The notes beneath the pieces were generated by a model. It did no database searches, was not told where the DNA came from, and saw nothing but the letters and a program-made list of their open reading frames with translations. This document shows positions 12,360 through 24,700 of a DNA stretch of 64,000 bases, in pieces; the first letter of the stretch is position 1, and each line of letters starts with the position of its first letter. Origin of the DNA: Melastoma dodecandrum (lineage: Eukaryota > Streptophyta > Magnoliopsida > Myrtales > Melastomataceae); contig JARUPY010000533.1 in NCBI GenBank assembly GCA_029817715.1, forward strand, positions 2,190,001 through 2,254,000. The letters run 5' to 3'. Both the position numbers and the translations under genes were made by a program.

Positions 12360-14391
12360 ATGGATAACGGCCGGTGGTGGCGGTTTTCGGTGGTTCTGGC
12401 CTGTCTGTGTTGTTTTACTGGTTCCCTGGATGCGAGCGTAGGGGATGCGGATCCGATTTACAGGTACTCGTTGAGTTCTTATTCACTATCTCTTCGTTTT
12501 CGTTGAGATGCGTATGTACTCTTTTTTTCTGGAAATTGGATTCTCTGAGATATTATCGTTTCTGGAAGAATAAGGTTTGGCCTCTGCAGTTATAGGAGAT
12601 TTGGTTCTGACCGGACTTTTGGCGATCTGTGAGATGTTGAAATAGAGTTGCGATGTTCCTCTCTCACGATAGTTATCTAACCAGCTGCTTCCGATTGTCT
12701 GGCTCAGATCTATAACTAACTACGCGTTGATTTGACTAACCTCTGCTTCAAAATGACTACTGGCGGTATCTTATGGCATTTATCGATTCCAATTTGTCAG
12801 GTCTTGTGTTGAGGAATGCGAAACATCTGGATGCGCTGGGGACTACTGTTTCCAGCACTGTAAGTTTTCGTCAGACGGCAAGCCCATAGATGGTCCTTGG
12901 TACATGCAGGAACCCCTCTACTTGAAATGGAAACAGTGGGACTGCCGCAGTGACTGTCGCTATCATTGTATGCTTGCGAGAGAAGAGGAAAGGAAAAACT
13001 TGGGTGGCCAGCCTCTTAAGTATCATGGAAAATGGCCCTTTTTTCGTGTTTACGGCATCCAGGTGTGTTTTCTTTCTGATGTTGACAATGGTGTGTGTGG
13101 TTGGTTGTTTTATCCGTTGATTGTGGCTATTGATGAAGAGTTTAATGTGCTTTCAGGAACCAGTTTCTGTGGCACTTTCTGTCCTCAATCTCTCCTTGCA
13201 ATTCCACGGCTGGATGTCATTCTTCATCCTTGTTTCTTACAAGCTGCATTTACGGCCGAATAGGACGACTTACTATGAATACACCGGTCTGTGGCACGTA
13301 TATGGCATCTTGGCCATGAACTCGTGCTTTTGGGGCATCGTTTTCCACAGTCGGTAAGCCACTTTGTATCTTGACCGCCAATTTTGAGCTACTGTCTGCT
13401 ATACTTCAATTGTCTACCTACATCTCGGAAGTTCTTTCCCCATTTATCATGACACCATGCATCCTTGTAAAATGGGCTACAGAATTCCCTTGTTATGTTG
13501 TTACACGAGAATTTCCACGAATTGGAATGTGCTAGGATGCTTTCTTGTACCATTGAAATGAGTCAGGATGATGATGATGATGCTTGTTAAAATCTGTGGT
13601 GTACGTGCCAATCTCTCCTGTGGGATTATAACTTGGAACATTTACCCTCTTTGCTTTTACCGCATGAATTTGCGATTTATCTTTCTCGGGGACTGATTTG
13701 GAGATGTGTGAAATTTTACAGAGACGTGGTATGGACAGAAAAGATGGACTGTTCCTCATCAGTGGCATTTATTGGTTTTTCCCTGATTTTGGCAATACTT
13801 CGAAGTCTGAATGTGAGAGACGAAGCTGCCAGAGTCATGTGTGCGGCCCCAATCATTGCTTTCGTCACGACTCATATCTTGTATCTGAACTTCTACGATC
13901 TCAATCATGGTATGTAACTTGTTTCTTCAATTTTTCTGGATAAGTAATCTTTGTAGATTTGTTGTTGTATGTGTTTGAGGAAAGCCTATCATTTGATTGT
14001 GGCATGGGTAAACAGTATGCATGTGCCTGGTTCTTGCCATTAAATACAGTCATAGAGGGATTTCCTCTGTGAAGTACCAGCTAATAACCGATGGGAACTG
14101 GCAGGTTGGAACAGGAAGGTTTGCATGACGATGGCAATTTCACAGCTTCTCGTCTGGGCCATTTGGGCCAGCGTTGCTGGCCATCCTTCACGGTGGAAGC
14201 TGCGGCTTGTGGTCATCGGAGGGGTACTTGCCCTAATTCCTGAAATTTATGACTTCCCGCCTTACCTTGGCTACATAGATGCACACACGCTCTGCCATGC
14301 CGCCTCGGTTCCTGTCTCCTACCTCTGGTTGGGCTTTGTAAGGGATGATGCCGAGTTTAGAACCTCCCTCCTTGTCAAGAAGGTCGAGTGA
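12360..14391 (+). CDS. PGAP3: PGAP3/Per1-like GPI-anchor lipid remodelling protein
   Basis: Five exons: 12360-12463, 12801-13062, 13157-13353, 13722-13909, 14105-14391. They total 1038 nt, 345 residues, the usual Per1 length. There is an N-terminal signal peptide (hydrophobic run VVLACLCCFTGSL), then a Cys-rich lumenal stretch (CVEECETSGCAGDYCFQHC and CRSDCRYHCM), then about seven membrane segments. Family-typical motifs include HVYGILAMNSCFWGIVFHSRD, FYDLNHGWN and the late HTLCHAASVPVSYLW. Per1/PGAP3 belongs to the CREST hydrolase-like superfamily. It acts in the ER/Golgi to remove the unsaturated fatty acid from GPI anchors so that a saturated chain can replace it. Conserved His and Asp residues are visible. 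Splice sites are GT-AG throughout. No dilysine ER-retrieval signal is obvious; the protein ends in KKVE. Confidence 0.93.
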
Positions 14392-15169
14392 GACTCCCGA
14401 GGTGACTACCAGAACAGGGATTTTACTCGGCTCTTTTCCATGATCACGCCATCAGCTGTGTTTTTCTTGGATACTCTCTCGGGCTGCAGGTCGTCCTAAA
14501 CTTTGCCCCGTCTTGGTGGCACTTTTTCTCTATCACTGGATGGTAGATTGGCTTCTGCCGCAGCCTTTTTTTTCCCCTTTCCTTTGCAAGGATGGCAATT
14601 GACTTTCTTTCCTGTTGGTTTGTTGGGTTTTCCTTTTCTTTTTTTTTTTTTTCCTAAGAGGTGTTCTTACTAGGTCGAAGAAGACATCCTCAGTTGTAAA
14701 TGTCCCTCCATTTCTTTGAATATCCTCCACTAGTGGTTTGAATGAACAAGATTTGGGCAATTGTAAAAAGAAAATGGCTTGGGATTTGTTGTTGCCTTTT
14801 GGTACTTGATGCAACCACATCTATTGATACAAAATTTTCACTGCCTTCGTATTAAGAAATCATCATCCTTAACAACTGAATTCCCAAATGTATGCCAAGT
14901 AAGCTTGTGTTGCCGAACAACCCAAATCGTCACTGTTCCAAACGAAAAAAATGAAATTCCAAGTGCTTTTTTTTTTATAATACATAAGCTGGGCATCCAC
15001 ACAAAACTTACCCCGAATCATTATTTGTATACATGAATCGGGCATACATACAAAATTCCGTACTTAATCTAAATTTTCATTAAGCGAGGGCAATATTATA
15101 TGAATTTCCTAGTTGGTTCTCTTGTTCGGACCTTCTAGAGGGCTCCAATCTACTAATAGAACCAAACGA
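14392..15169. other. Convergent 3' region, PGAP3 / DREB1
   Basis: 778 bp between two converging genes, holding both 3' untranslated regions. T-rich tracts occur near 14638-14652 and 14967-14976. No gene seen. Confidence 0.6.
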
Positions 15170-15874
15170 CTATATTGAAAAACTCCATAGCCGCACGTAA
15201 GAATCGGAATCTTCATCCGTCTGTTCCGCCCCGCCAGGTCCGTCGCAATTCGGCGGGGGCAGAAGCATTGCCTCCGCCATATTCGCCAACAGCCCCGGCA
15301 TCCCGAAAACATCCTCCTCGTCCATGTAGAACACTCTGTTCTCTTCACCCACAACTGCTCGGCTTCCCTCCTCCAGCACCTGCTCCTCATCGCCCATCTC
15401 CCGAGCATCGCCCTCCGCGGGCCGGAACCTCTCCGCCGCCTCAGCAGCTGCCTTCTGAATATCCCTAGAGTCCACCGAGGCCGGGATGGGGAGCCGCCAC
15501 GCCGAGTCCGCAAAGTTAAGGCAAGCCGCGCGCCTTCCCCTGAGGGCGAGCGCGGCCACGTCGTGAGCCCGTGCGGCCATCACCGCGGTCGGGAAAGTCC
15601 CAAGCCATATCCTTGTCTTCTTGTTGGGCTCCCTGACCTCGCAGACCCACTTCCCGGAGTTCCTCCGCCTAACCCCCCTGTACACGGGGTGCCTGGTCTC
15701 CCTGAATTTCTTCCTCCCGGCCCTCTTCTTGGGATTTTCGGACGCTAGCATTACCTCATCATCGGAGTAAGCAGCCTGAGTATCGGCGGCATGGCCATCG
15801 GATGGGGAGGAGGACTCGGGAACCCGGTCCGATGAGTAATGGGTGGGATCAGAGTAAGTGTAAGAAGCGAACAT
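15170..15874 (-). CDS. DREB1: DREB1/CBF-type AP2/ERF transcription factor
   Basis: A 234-residue intronless protein. The CBF signature brackets the AP2 domain: [16 protein letters not shown] at about residues 48-63 before it, and DSAWR at about 123-127 after it. The AP2 domain (about 65-122) keeps the DREB-specific Val and Glu (V77 of KWV, E82 of RE) that favour the CRT/DRE element. The C-terminus is acidic and ends LWSFSI, a variant of the usual LWSY end. CBFs are nuclear activators of cold- and drought-response genes, and the family is typically intronless. V98 in the helix ([10 protein letters not shown]) replaces the Glu normally found there. A TATA box lies about 120 bp upstream and G-boxes lie further out, in keeping with stress-inducible control. 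The start is the first ATG, and residues 1-47 show the usual variable Ser-rich head. Confidence 0.93.
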   Translation of the reverse strand: MFASYTYSDPTHYSSDRVPESSSPSDGHAADTQAAYSDDEVMLASENPKKRAGRKKFRETRHPVYRGVRRRNSGKWVCEVREPNKKTRIWLGTFPTAVMAARAHDVAALALRGRRAACLNFADSAWRLPIPASVDSRDIQKAAAEAAERFRPAEGDAREMGDEEQVLEEGSRAVVGEENRVFYMDEEDVFGMPGLLANMAEAMLLPPPNCDGPGGAEQTDEDSDSYVRLWSFSI

Positions 15875-15990
15875 GTCGGAATCTAAACCCAGTGAAGTGG
15901 GTGTGAGAGTGAGAGTTGGGTCTTTAAGTCCTTTTGGTTTGGGATAAGATCTTTTCTGGGTTGAGAAGCGTAGGGGGAGGGGGAAGTGGG

Positions 15991-16000
15991 GTATTTATAA
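15991..16000 (-). promoter_or_regulatory. TATA box of the DREB1 gene
   Basis: The minus strand reads TTATAAATAC, 117-126 bp upstream of the ATG. This implies a 5' leader of about 85-90 nt. It is a well-formed plant TATA box at a sensible distance. Confidence 0.65.
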
Positions 16001-16250
16001 GAAAGATCGGTCTTTTGGAGGGGGGGGGGAGCACACGGGGTGTGAGGGATGGGGAAAGAAATGAAGAGGCGCCAGACTGTCTTTCTTACTGGAAGTAAAC
16101 GGAAATGAAACACGCGCATACTCTCGACAGGACAAAGTCTCTCTCTAGTCTCTTCTCTCTGATTAAGGAAATCCCCAATATTTAAAAAAATGAACCAGCT
16201 GTCAGTCTGACAAGTTGATACGGGTGATGTTGGGGGCGATGAGCGTAGGG

Positions 16251-16256
16251 CACGTG
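16251..16256. promoter_or_regulatory. G-box (CACGTG) upstream of DREB1
   Basis: A palindromic CACGTG core about 380 bp upstream of the DREB1 start codon. G-boxes bind bHLH (PIF, ICE-type) and bZIP factors; CBF promoters are known targets of such factors. Function here is inferred. Confidence 0.45.
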
Positions 16257-16782
16257 TTGGGTTGTGACGTGGCGAGGCTTCCTGGAAGCAAGCAAGCGGG
16301 AGTTGGACCGGACCGGACCGGACCAGACCTTCGTACCCAGCTGTCGGAAATAAATGGGCCAAGAAACGAAAAGAATAACAATTACAAGATAAGATAGATG
16401 GACAGGTAGACGGATACAGTGTCCGTCTTAGGTACGTACGAACAAAACATTCGATTTTGGACCGGACCTGCTTTATTTTTTTTCAACCCCTTTTTCTTTT
16501 CAATTTTCCTTAATTTTAATATAGACGAACTGGGAATATAGATTCACAGCGGAGTGTAGAAGAATAAATCGTTCTCATAGGATAAACAAAGCACAGCTAA
16601 TCCAGTGGAGACGACAGGACAGACGAGTTTGGGTGTCTCTAGAATCCTTGCGACATGTACAAGCTGAAGAAAAGGGTAAAAGAAGTAGGGGGGGTGACGT
16701 AGGGGATGACGACACCTGGAGGAAAACACGGTTGACAGTTAATTAACCGGTAAACTCAACGCGCAAGGGCAAGCGTGTGGGC

Positions 16783-16799
16783 CACGTGATGGACACGTG
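16783..16799. promoter_or_regulatory. Paired G-boxes upstream of DREB1
   Basis: Two CACGTG cores, at 16783-16788 and 16794-16799, 11 bp apart centre to centre (about one helical turn). They lie some 910 bp upstream of the DREB1 ATG. Such spacing suits two factors on the same DNA face. The two sites differ from each other only slightly (CCACGTGAT and ACACGTGAT). Confidence 0.45.
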
Positions 16800-19130
16800 A
16801 TCCAATCCCCACAACCACTTGGCCACATCATGATCATGGCCAACTTGTGGGAAAGTTCCCCCCCCCCCCCCTTCTCCCATAAAATAATAACGATGGTAGT
16901 ATTTGGTTCCCCCTCCCCTGTTGGCTTTTGATCTTATCCACTTCATGAATTCCCTTGCCACTCGAGCGTTCATACTGAGAGAGAGAGAGAGAGAACTTGG
17001 GATCGGAGGTCACCCAGTTTACATATATTATTAATTAATACATGACGAGCAGATGGGAACTCCCCTAGTTTTTGAGCAAAATGATCGGGCGGGATGGGCG
17101 GGGGCGTACAAAATAAATGGGGGAAGCAACAGGGTCAGTCACCTGGGACCAGTTCCTGCCCCCTTTGCTGATGCTTGCATCAGCCCACGGGCTTCTAATC
17201 GTAGTCGACTTAGTCAAGTTATAAGTTGTCTTTGGGCTAGAAATTTTGTACCCAAAACAATGGGAGGGCCTTTTGTTGGGGGGGTGGGAAGAAGACGACC
17301 CTCTTATGGGATTCGACTGAAGGCCAATTCCCCGATACTTTGTCCCAAATTACACCTTCCCTAGTTCATTACCATCACTCGATATTAATAAGATAAAATG
17401 GAAGATTAGAACGGATGTGCATTTGACTCCGGAGAGGTTGTTTCTTTACTTATTTTGACCGGTTTTGGACATTTCTGCTCTCGCTCTCTCTCTCTCTTTA
17501 TCTCCACGGAAGAGGAGTACTAATAAAAAAATAATAATAATAATAAAGGAGACAAAGTGCAACTATTTCCGGCGGCAAATAGTTGTTTAGAACCAAATTG
17601 TCTGGCACGGGGGTTTCATTAGTGTAGTCCAACTAGTCATAATACCCCGAGTTTCACGCGTATCTGCCGAGATAAAAGGCGGTACGTTTCAAAATAAATT
17701 TTATTAAAAAATATTTCGATTTTAAAAAACTATTAGACTTTTGCGAAATTATTTTTTCGCCCGTGATTTACTTTGGAAGATAGCCGGGGGACTCCATAGT
17801 GGGGTTGGTTTTCCTGTAAGAATGGACAAAAAAGTGATGCTAATCCAACTTGTGCAAATCAAAGGATTGTTTACCATATGGGATTTCTCCAAGATCCACG
17901 ATTACCTGCTTCAACCCAGGGCAATTAATGATACCATGTTTGTGCACAGAAAGTGACGCCCCCATTTTGACTTTTGACACTCTCCCATTTTCTTTATTGT
18001 ATTTCGGCGCTGCCCGCGTTTGGCTCATCCCCCATCTCCACGGTTATAGCGAATTGCTCTACCTGCATAGGTTTCGGTCCATTCAGATGGGGCTCTCATG
18101 TCTACCCTTTAACCTCGTATGCATTTTTACATTGTTTCGTAATGACTAAATATGATCACGGGAACGGCAACAAGAGACCCGCGACGTCCATCGAAGCGTA
18201 ACCACGTGTGACCGGGGGTCTCCCTAGACGGCCGACTCCACTCGACGTGTCATACTAAGAGTTTCTTCCCAACTCGAACGAGTTTAAATAAAGGAAAAAA
18301 AAAAGGCCCTTGTAACATTAGCCGTCTTAAGAGATATGATCTGGATGGACCAAACCCCCGCCCCCGGACGACGCATTACCGTGAGAAGAGAAGAACGGCA
18401 CGATCCCACCACATATACATATATACCAACAAAAACAAAAACAAGAAAAAGAAAACAACCAACCGTGCAACAATTGTTTTTTTTAACAGACAAGCTTGGC
18501 GCCGGCCAGTTCTCGTCTTAAAACAAAAAAAAAACAAAAGGGAGAAAAAAGAAAACGTGTTAGTATATTAGAGAAAAATTTGGCGTACGGATCTCCGGAT
18601 GGAGAGGGTATCGTGACACTGAACAGGGATTTTATTTATCTTTACAATTTTTTCTGGTCAAACCAATCTTCTTTAAAATTTTGCCGTCCAAAGGTAGGTA
18701 GTGATCGAACACGAAAATATATTAATGTTGCATATACGTTTTCATTACAAAAGAAAATTTTATCGAGAGTTTTTCTGGCGTTTTCCACCACAGAAAAGAG
18801 TCCAAACATGACAGTCCAGAGACAAGGTTACAAAAAAGAAGAGCTTCTTCTCCCATATTATTTCTTTCCTGTTCTATTTTTGTCCGTGAATTCAGTTCAG
18901 AAATGTTGGCGTCCTCGTCCAAGTTATTTGTTTTCGGCGTCGTCGCCTGCATTTTTCTTTTTAACCTGGAGGGCTTCCCCTCCTCGACTGGCCGGACATT
19001 TCACGACAAAAGACGAGAGATGAGCTGTAGCCCTGCCCTCACCCACCGTTGTTACTAAAAACACTCCCCAGTAACACGTTTCTTCTTTTCCTTCTTTATT
19101 ACATCATTAATTTTCTCCGGTTGCCCCCCC
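16800..19130. other. Intergenic region between DREB1 and the MATE gene
   Basis: No gene recognised. It has a poly-C tract near 16859-16870, a GA microsatellite at 16977-16993, a CT run near 17479-17497, and a TAA/ATA microsatellite near 17525-17546. The right half is AT-rich. Open frames of up to about 175 codons here lack a plausible ATG start or any domain. Confidence 0.6.
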
Positions 19131-19140
19131 TATATATAAA
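19131..19140 (+). promoter_or_regulatory. TATA box of the MATE gene
   Basis: TATATATAAA sits about 75 bp before the ATG at 19211 and is preceded by a C-run. The predicted leader of about 45 nt is short but normal. Confidence 0.65.
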
Positions 19141-19210
19141 CTCACCACATCCTTCCCCTCCCGATTTCATAACTTCATCATCCACCCTCGATACAAGAAG
19201 GAAATAAAAA

Positions 19211-20791
19211 ATGTGCCAACAGGCCACCCCTGTTTCTCCTCCCGTGTGTAATCCATACAGGAAGGAACTGGTCGTCCCTTTGATCTCGGCACCGTCCTCC
19301 ATGCAGGAGAAGACCTGCCTCTCCCTCGCCCTCTGCGAGTTCCGGGCCCTTTCCGGTATATCCCTCCCCATGATACTCACCGGGCTGCTCCTCTACTGTC
19401 GCTCCATGATATCCATGCTCTTCCTCGGACGCCTTGGGGAAATGGCCCTCGCCGGCGGTTCCCTCGCCCTTGGTTTCGCCAACATTACGGGTTATTCCAT
19501 CTTGTCGGGGCTCTCCGCGGGGATGGAGCCCATCTGTGGACAGGCGTTTGGTGCCAGAAGGTATAAACTCCTCGGGCTCTGCCTCCAGAGGATGGTCATG
19601 CTACTCCTCCTCGTGTCGCTCCCCATCTCTTTGATGTGGCTGAACGTGGAGAAGATCCTTGTGATCTGCGGCCAGGACGAGTCCATCGCTGCAGAAGCCC
19701 AGTCGTTCCTGTTGCATTCTGTTCCAGACCTTATCGCCCTGTCGTTTCTCCATCCGTTCAGGATTTACCTCCGCACCCAATCGATTACTCTGCCTCTCAC
19801 GCTCTGTGCCATTTTTGCAATCCTCCTCCACGTTCCGATAAACTACCTTCTTGTCACCCGCCTTGCTCTCGGCATCAAAGGAGTGGCGCTTGGCGGGGTT
19901 TGGACCAACTTCAACCTCGTCTTGTTGCTGGCGATCTACGTTTCAGTCTCAGGCATCCACAAGAAAACATGGGGCGGGCTCTCGTGGGAATGCTTCGATC
20001 TCAGGGAATGGAGGCGCCTCCTCAACCTCGCCATCCCGAGCTGCATCTCGGTCTGCCTTGAGTGGTGGTGGTATGAGATCATGATCCTGTTATGCGGGCT
20101 GCTGATTAACCCAAGAGCGACGGTTGCCTCCATGGGAATCCTCATCCAAACGACGTCATTGATCTACATATTCCCGTCGTCCCTAAGCTTCGGCGTGTCC
20201 ACAAGGGTTGGTAACGAGCTCGGCGCCAACCGGCCGCTGAAAGCGAGGATGGCGGCCATCGTAGGCCTCGTCTGCAGTTTCATGATGGGAACCTCTGCCC
20301 TGTTCTTCGCATTGACGGTCAGAACCGTTTGGGCTAGCATGTTCACCTCCGACAAGGACATCGTAACGTTAACTACACTCGTGCTCCCAATCATTGGGCT
20401 GTGCGAACTCGGAAACTGCCCTCAGACGACGGGGTGCGGGGTCCTGAGGGGGACAGCACGGCCGAAGGTAGGGGCAAATATAAACCTGGGGTGTTTCTAC
20501 GCAGTCGGGATGCCAGTGGCGGTCGGGCTGTCATTCTTTGGAGGGTTTGACTTCGAGGGGCTGTGGCTGGGCCTCCTCGCCGCTCAGGCATCATGCCTGG
20601 TCTGCATGCTCGTTGTCCTGTCATGCACGGACTGGGAATACCAAGCACAAAGGGCGAAGGAGCTAACGGCCGCGAAAGAAGACAACGTCGTCCATGGTGT
20701 AGAAGATAAGCCACCCGAAGCAGAAACCGACTGGGATTCGTTAATCCCATCAGATGATTCAGTCGATTCTCGACATTCATCGCCCGTTTGA
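19211..20791 (+). CDS. MATE family transporter, DETOXIFICATION 48/49-like
   Basis: A 526-residue intronless multidrug and toxic compound extrusion protein with about 12 membrane helices. Family motifs are seen in order: SMLFLGRLGEMALAGGSLA, the GMEPICGQAFGA segment, FRIYLRTQ, CLEWWWYE, RATVASMGILIQTT, STRVGNELGA and GCGVLRGTARP. These match the intronless DTX48-DTX52 group, nearest in memory to DTX49 (ending in a hydrophilic tail after ALCxDWxxQAxRAKEL). MATE proteins exchange organic cations or hormones for protons. Members of this group act at endosomal, Golgi or plasma membranes and have been linked to hormone and iron homeostasis; the substrate here is unknown. The start at MCQQ is the first ATG after a good TATA box. 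Confidence 0.92.
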   Translation: MCQQATPVSPPVCNPYRKELVVPLISAPSSMQEKTCLSLALCEFRALSGISLPMILTGLLLYCRSMISMLFLGRLGEMALAGGSLALGFANITGYSILSGLSAGMEPICGQAFGARRYKLLGLCLQRMVMLLLLVSLPISLMWLNVEKILVICGQDESIAAEAQSFLLHSVPDLIALSFLHPFRIYLRTQSITLPLTLCAIFAILLHVPINYLLVTRLALGIKGVALGGVWTNFNLVLLLAIYVSVSGIHKKTWGGLSWECFDLREWRRLLNLAIPSCISVCLEWWWYEIMILLCGLLINPRATVASMGILIQTTSLIYIFPSSLSFGVSTRVGNELGANRPLKARMAAIVGLVCSFMMGTSALFFALTVRTVWASMFTSDKDIVTLTTLVLPIIGLCELGNCPQTTGCGVLRGTARPKVGANINLGCFYAVGMPVAVGLSFFGGFDFEGLWLGLLAAQASCLVCMLVVLSCTDWEYQAQRAKELTAAKEDNVVHGVEDKPPEAETDWDSLIPSDDSVDSRHSSPV

Positions 20792-21747
20792 TATATTCCT
20801 AGTTTTTTACTTCTCGATTTTGTCCTTTAGATGTTCTAACCACATTGGTGAGTCCAAATTTTTTGTCTTACGGTTGTACAGGGAAGACAACACGAGAGCA
20901 GAACGAGGAGATTATATTAATTATATTTCAGACGTTTATTTGTTGAACATATCGTGTCGATTAGTACCAAAGAGGAGGATACTACCAAATGAATGGTAAA
21001 GGTCACTGAATGTCCCGAGTTTCCGATGTTGCTGGCGTTTCCTTAGGACACGTGGTACGAGGTTGCTTGAATCGGACCCCAATCACAGACATTCGCTAAC
21101 GGACATTGTTCGCCTTTTGGGTGGGAGAAACGCGTCAGTAAGGACTCGTTTAGTAAGCCTCCACATCCACATTCATTACAAACAATGGCGTCCTCCTTTG
21201 AATGTCACCAGACCGGAGGAGGAACATGATGAAAGGTCGTGAGCTCGGCACTAAAGCGGCTCCTCAGCGCTCTGGGAACCCAGCCTTCAGGCAATTGGGT
21301 GAAATGGCCTGGCACCGTGTGCAAACAGGTCTTCTTCTACAGTCCAAAAACTTCCATCGTCCTTTTGGCGGGACTACTGGAGCATTGCAACAAGGAAAAA
21401 AAAGGATTGATTTAGTAAAATACGGGATTGTCATGTAAGAGACGAAGACGAAGGAGATTAGTGCCGGCGATTCCAAGAACAAGGCCAGCAGCAACAACAA
21501 CAACATAAACTGCAGCTCCGTTTCTTTGAGTGTCCAATAGAGAACAATCACAACAGCATGACAAAGATGAGGATGATGCCAACATACTAAATAAGTTCGG
21601 TGGGATCTGAAAATCAACAAAAATGTAAAATTATGGCAATATATGGTTTTTGAGTGTCCAACTGTTCACCAACGTGGGGCGAAAGATCAGGAAATGTAGT
21701 TTATAAGTAGCAAACAACATCATCTCCTTAAAGCTAAGAAATCCTCT
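20792..21747. other. Intergenic region between the MATE gene and the retrotransposon
   Basis: It holds the MATE 3' end. No gene recognised. It ends at the target-site duplication of the LTR element. Confidence 0.6.
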
Positions 21748-21752
21748 TCCGT
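21748..21752. repeat. Left target-site duplication (TCCGT)
   Basis: TCCGT directly precedes the left LTR (starting TG) and is repeated exactly after the right LTR (ending CA) at 39486-39490. A 5-bp duplication is the normal footprint of Ty3/gypsy integrase. Confidence 0.93.
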
Positions 21753-24700
21753 TGTAAATACCCCAAATCTACCCAACCAAGCAAACAGCACAAATTCCAC
21801 CCTGAGCTCTGTTGGTTTCCTGTTTTGCAACTATGGAAGGAAGAAGTGAACCAAGCTGGTTACAACAATCGGCCCTGCTCTTGGGGGGGGGATACTGTTG
21901 TTATCGGTCATGTGGTGGCAATACAAATTTGTTAAAAGGAGGAGGGAACGAAGCTGCGGAGGTGGGGGATGCGTCCACTATAATGGCCAAATTACACAGC
22001 TGGCCGGGCTTTGCGGAGGCCACATTAAAACTCTTGCATTTTTACTTGTATTTGGGTTGTCATCAAATGAGGACTAAATGTTACAGAGAGCAAGCTGCAA
22101 TGTGCCTTAATAGGCTTTAATGCCTTCACCAGGCCTTCAAACCAGTCCATGTAACGGAAGAGAAGACAGAAGAAATTGCCGAAGAATCGTAACGACTGGA
22201 ATTAATGTCTTCATGCGAAGAGTTTCGTAACCTACGACTGATTTTTATTGAGAGCGGCTATAAATCAAGAGACACACACAAACAAAAAAAAGAGGCATCG
22301 CTCACCCTTCAGAACCAGGAACCACTTCACCAGAGAAACACAAGTCCCTAATCCGCCCTTGCCGCGTCTTCGCCATCCTCACAACCTGGACATCCGGAAG
22401 ATCGTTACTTCCCTGCATCCAGCTCCTCCCAAGGTAGGTCTAACGTCAACGAGGAAATCCCGGCGTCACCAACTCAAACCCAGTCTCCTGGCACATCCCC
22501 CGTATCAACAATGGAATGATCCTCCCTGTAGAACCAGCCCACCGACAGAGAAAAACGACGACAACATCACCAATTCGATCCAAGGAGTTATGAGACAAGA
22601 AATCGAACCTGACGCTCCCATGTCTTGCTGCTTTGACGACTGTCTTCTAAACCGAAATAGCGAATCCTTCTAAAACCTCGGTTCTGCTATCGACAAAGCA
22701 GATGTTAGAAACTTCTCGTGGGTGTACATCGGCACCGCGGGAAGTCATTTTGTCTTCTAACCTATTTACTTGTTCATACAGAAAAAAAAAATTTTCAGAC
22801 CAACACTCCAAAGCGGTGACCAGCGCCAAAGCCGTCCTTCCCTCCTCCCCGATTTCGCGGTGGCTAGTCCACTCCCCTCCCGGCGTCCCCGGGACCCTAG
22901 CAGTAACCGGCTCCTATGATCTCAGCTCCTATGCCGACCCACGAGCTTCTTAGCGACCTCTCTCCACAGATCGAGCAACGGCGAGCCACCTTCCGGCATC
23001 CCAAGTTCGTCCGGCGACAGCAGCTCATCTGGTCCATCTCCTCTTCATTTTGCCGTCCTGCCACCAAAACCCACGACGGCATCTCCATTGTCGACACGGC
23101 GACTCACCTGGACCGGACAGCGGCGACCCATGCCCCTTCTCGGTGAACCCCGACCTTTCCTGAGTTCAAGCACCAAGGATGCCGCGCCCTCCGTGATGAT
23201 CCGACTTCGGCTAGATCTACCCTCTGGCTTCGACGCCCTCCAGGATCAACAATCAAATCCTCGCCGTCCCAAAGGTCTGCGGCCAGACTCACTCTTCGAC
23301 GTCCCCGCACTTGACGATGGCAGATCCGCTCCTCTCCGGCGTCCCACTCGGCGGCTTCGTGACGACCCATCCTCGTCGTCGCTCGCAGAAACGGTTCAGC
23401 GGCTAGTGATGGGCTGGCACCCCCCCTCCACGACACACTGACGGCGATCTACAGATCCTCGAAGCTTGAGTCTACATCATGAATCAGGTCGATTTCCTTT
23501 TCCCGTGATGGTGTTTCTGCAAGTTATCTAAATGAAATGGGTGTGTTAACTCCGTGGGTTGCCAAAGTTTTGTTCTATTTTATTTTTATTATTATTATTT
23601 TTTTTTAATTAATTTATTATTTTAATGTTTTATTGAAATGGTTGTTAACGAGGACTCAACATTTTTTTTTTTAAAAAAAAAAAAAAAGTTAAATTACATC
23701 AGATTCAACCTTTGATATCGATTTTTTTTTTTTATATATTTTTTTTTAATTTTTTTAATTTTTATTTTTAATTTTTGGTTTTACATAAACCTATTTGGCA
23801 TCATGATTTATTTATTTTTTTAAATAAATAAATAAATAAATTATAATTACCTTTAACTTATAAACAAAAAAAAAACGAAATCTGATAATGTCTTATGTTG
23901 CATTAAAAATGATCTAATCCCACTCTTCTTATTTCTTTTACATGTGCAAAATCTGTTTGATCCCGAGCATGCCCGGGAAAGGATTTCTAAGGATAAAACT
24001 TAAAACCAGAGGCGTATGAGGAAACACATGGAGGAAATACGTCTCGAAAGCGGCCCCAACTTTCAATCAAAGGTACAAAGGGGAGGTGCGGGCCTCCCCG
24101 AATTTTTATTTTATTTCCACATGTAACAGATTGTGGGCCCAAGGGCATAGGCCCGCAATCACCACCCTTCCCCGCTCCCTTTGATCTCAATAATTGTCTG
24201 TGTTCGTCCGCATGCCTTAGGCCCATAGGATTTTCGTCGCATGTGAGTGTTAAACAAACACACATGAGTTCAGGTCCAATGCCTGAATCGGGTCCAACAC
24301 CCGTTAACCAAAAGCAAACCTTTTGGAGCAAACGCCACCTTTTCGCATGTTTAGATGTAAGAGTTAGTAACTAGGAATCCCCGAATCTACTCTGGTTTTT
24401 CCGACTTAAACCACACTTAAATAAGTCGGTGGCGACTCCGTAATAGTTTACCTAGGTTAAACAACACATTTTTTTACGAAGTCATTTTGGATGAGGTGAC
24501 GGCGACACGAGCCGCTCCTGGAACCTCCCGAAGCTTCCTTCTCGGGCCATGCGCTTCTTTTCGCCCGTCGCCTCTTAAGGAGCATGGAGACGATCGGCGA
24601 AGAGTCTGGGCAGACCCGGTCAGGAATCGAAGGAGGGACCACCCTGGTCTTTTCCGCAGCGTTCGACGCTCGAGTCGCGACGCCGACCGGAAGACTCTAG

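Noticed and set aside
18496..19023. Plus-strand ORF of 175 codons before the MATE gene
   Set aside because: It starts at a TTG, is AT-rich and shows no domain; it overlaps the MATE promoter region.
23088..23441. 117-codon ORF present in both LTRs, with a 110-codon antisense ORF
   Set aside because: Kept in both copies only because the LTRs are nearly identical; no domain and GC-rich by chance.
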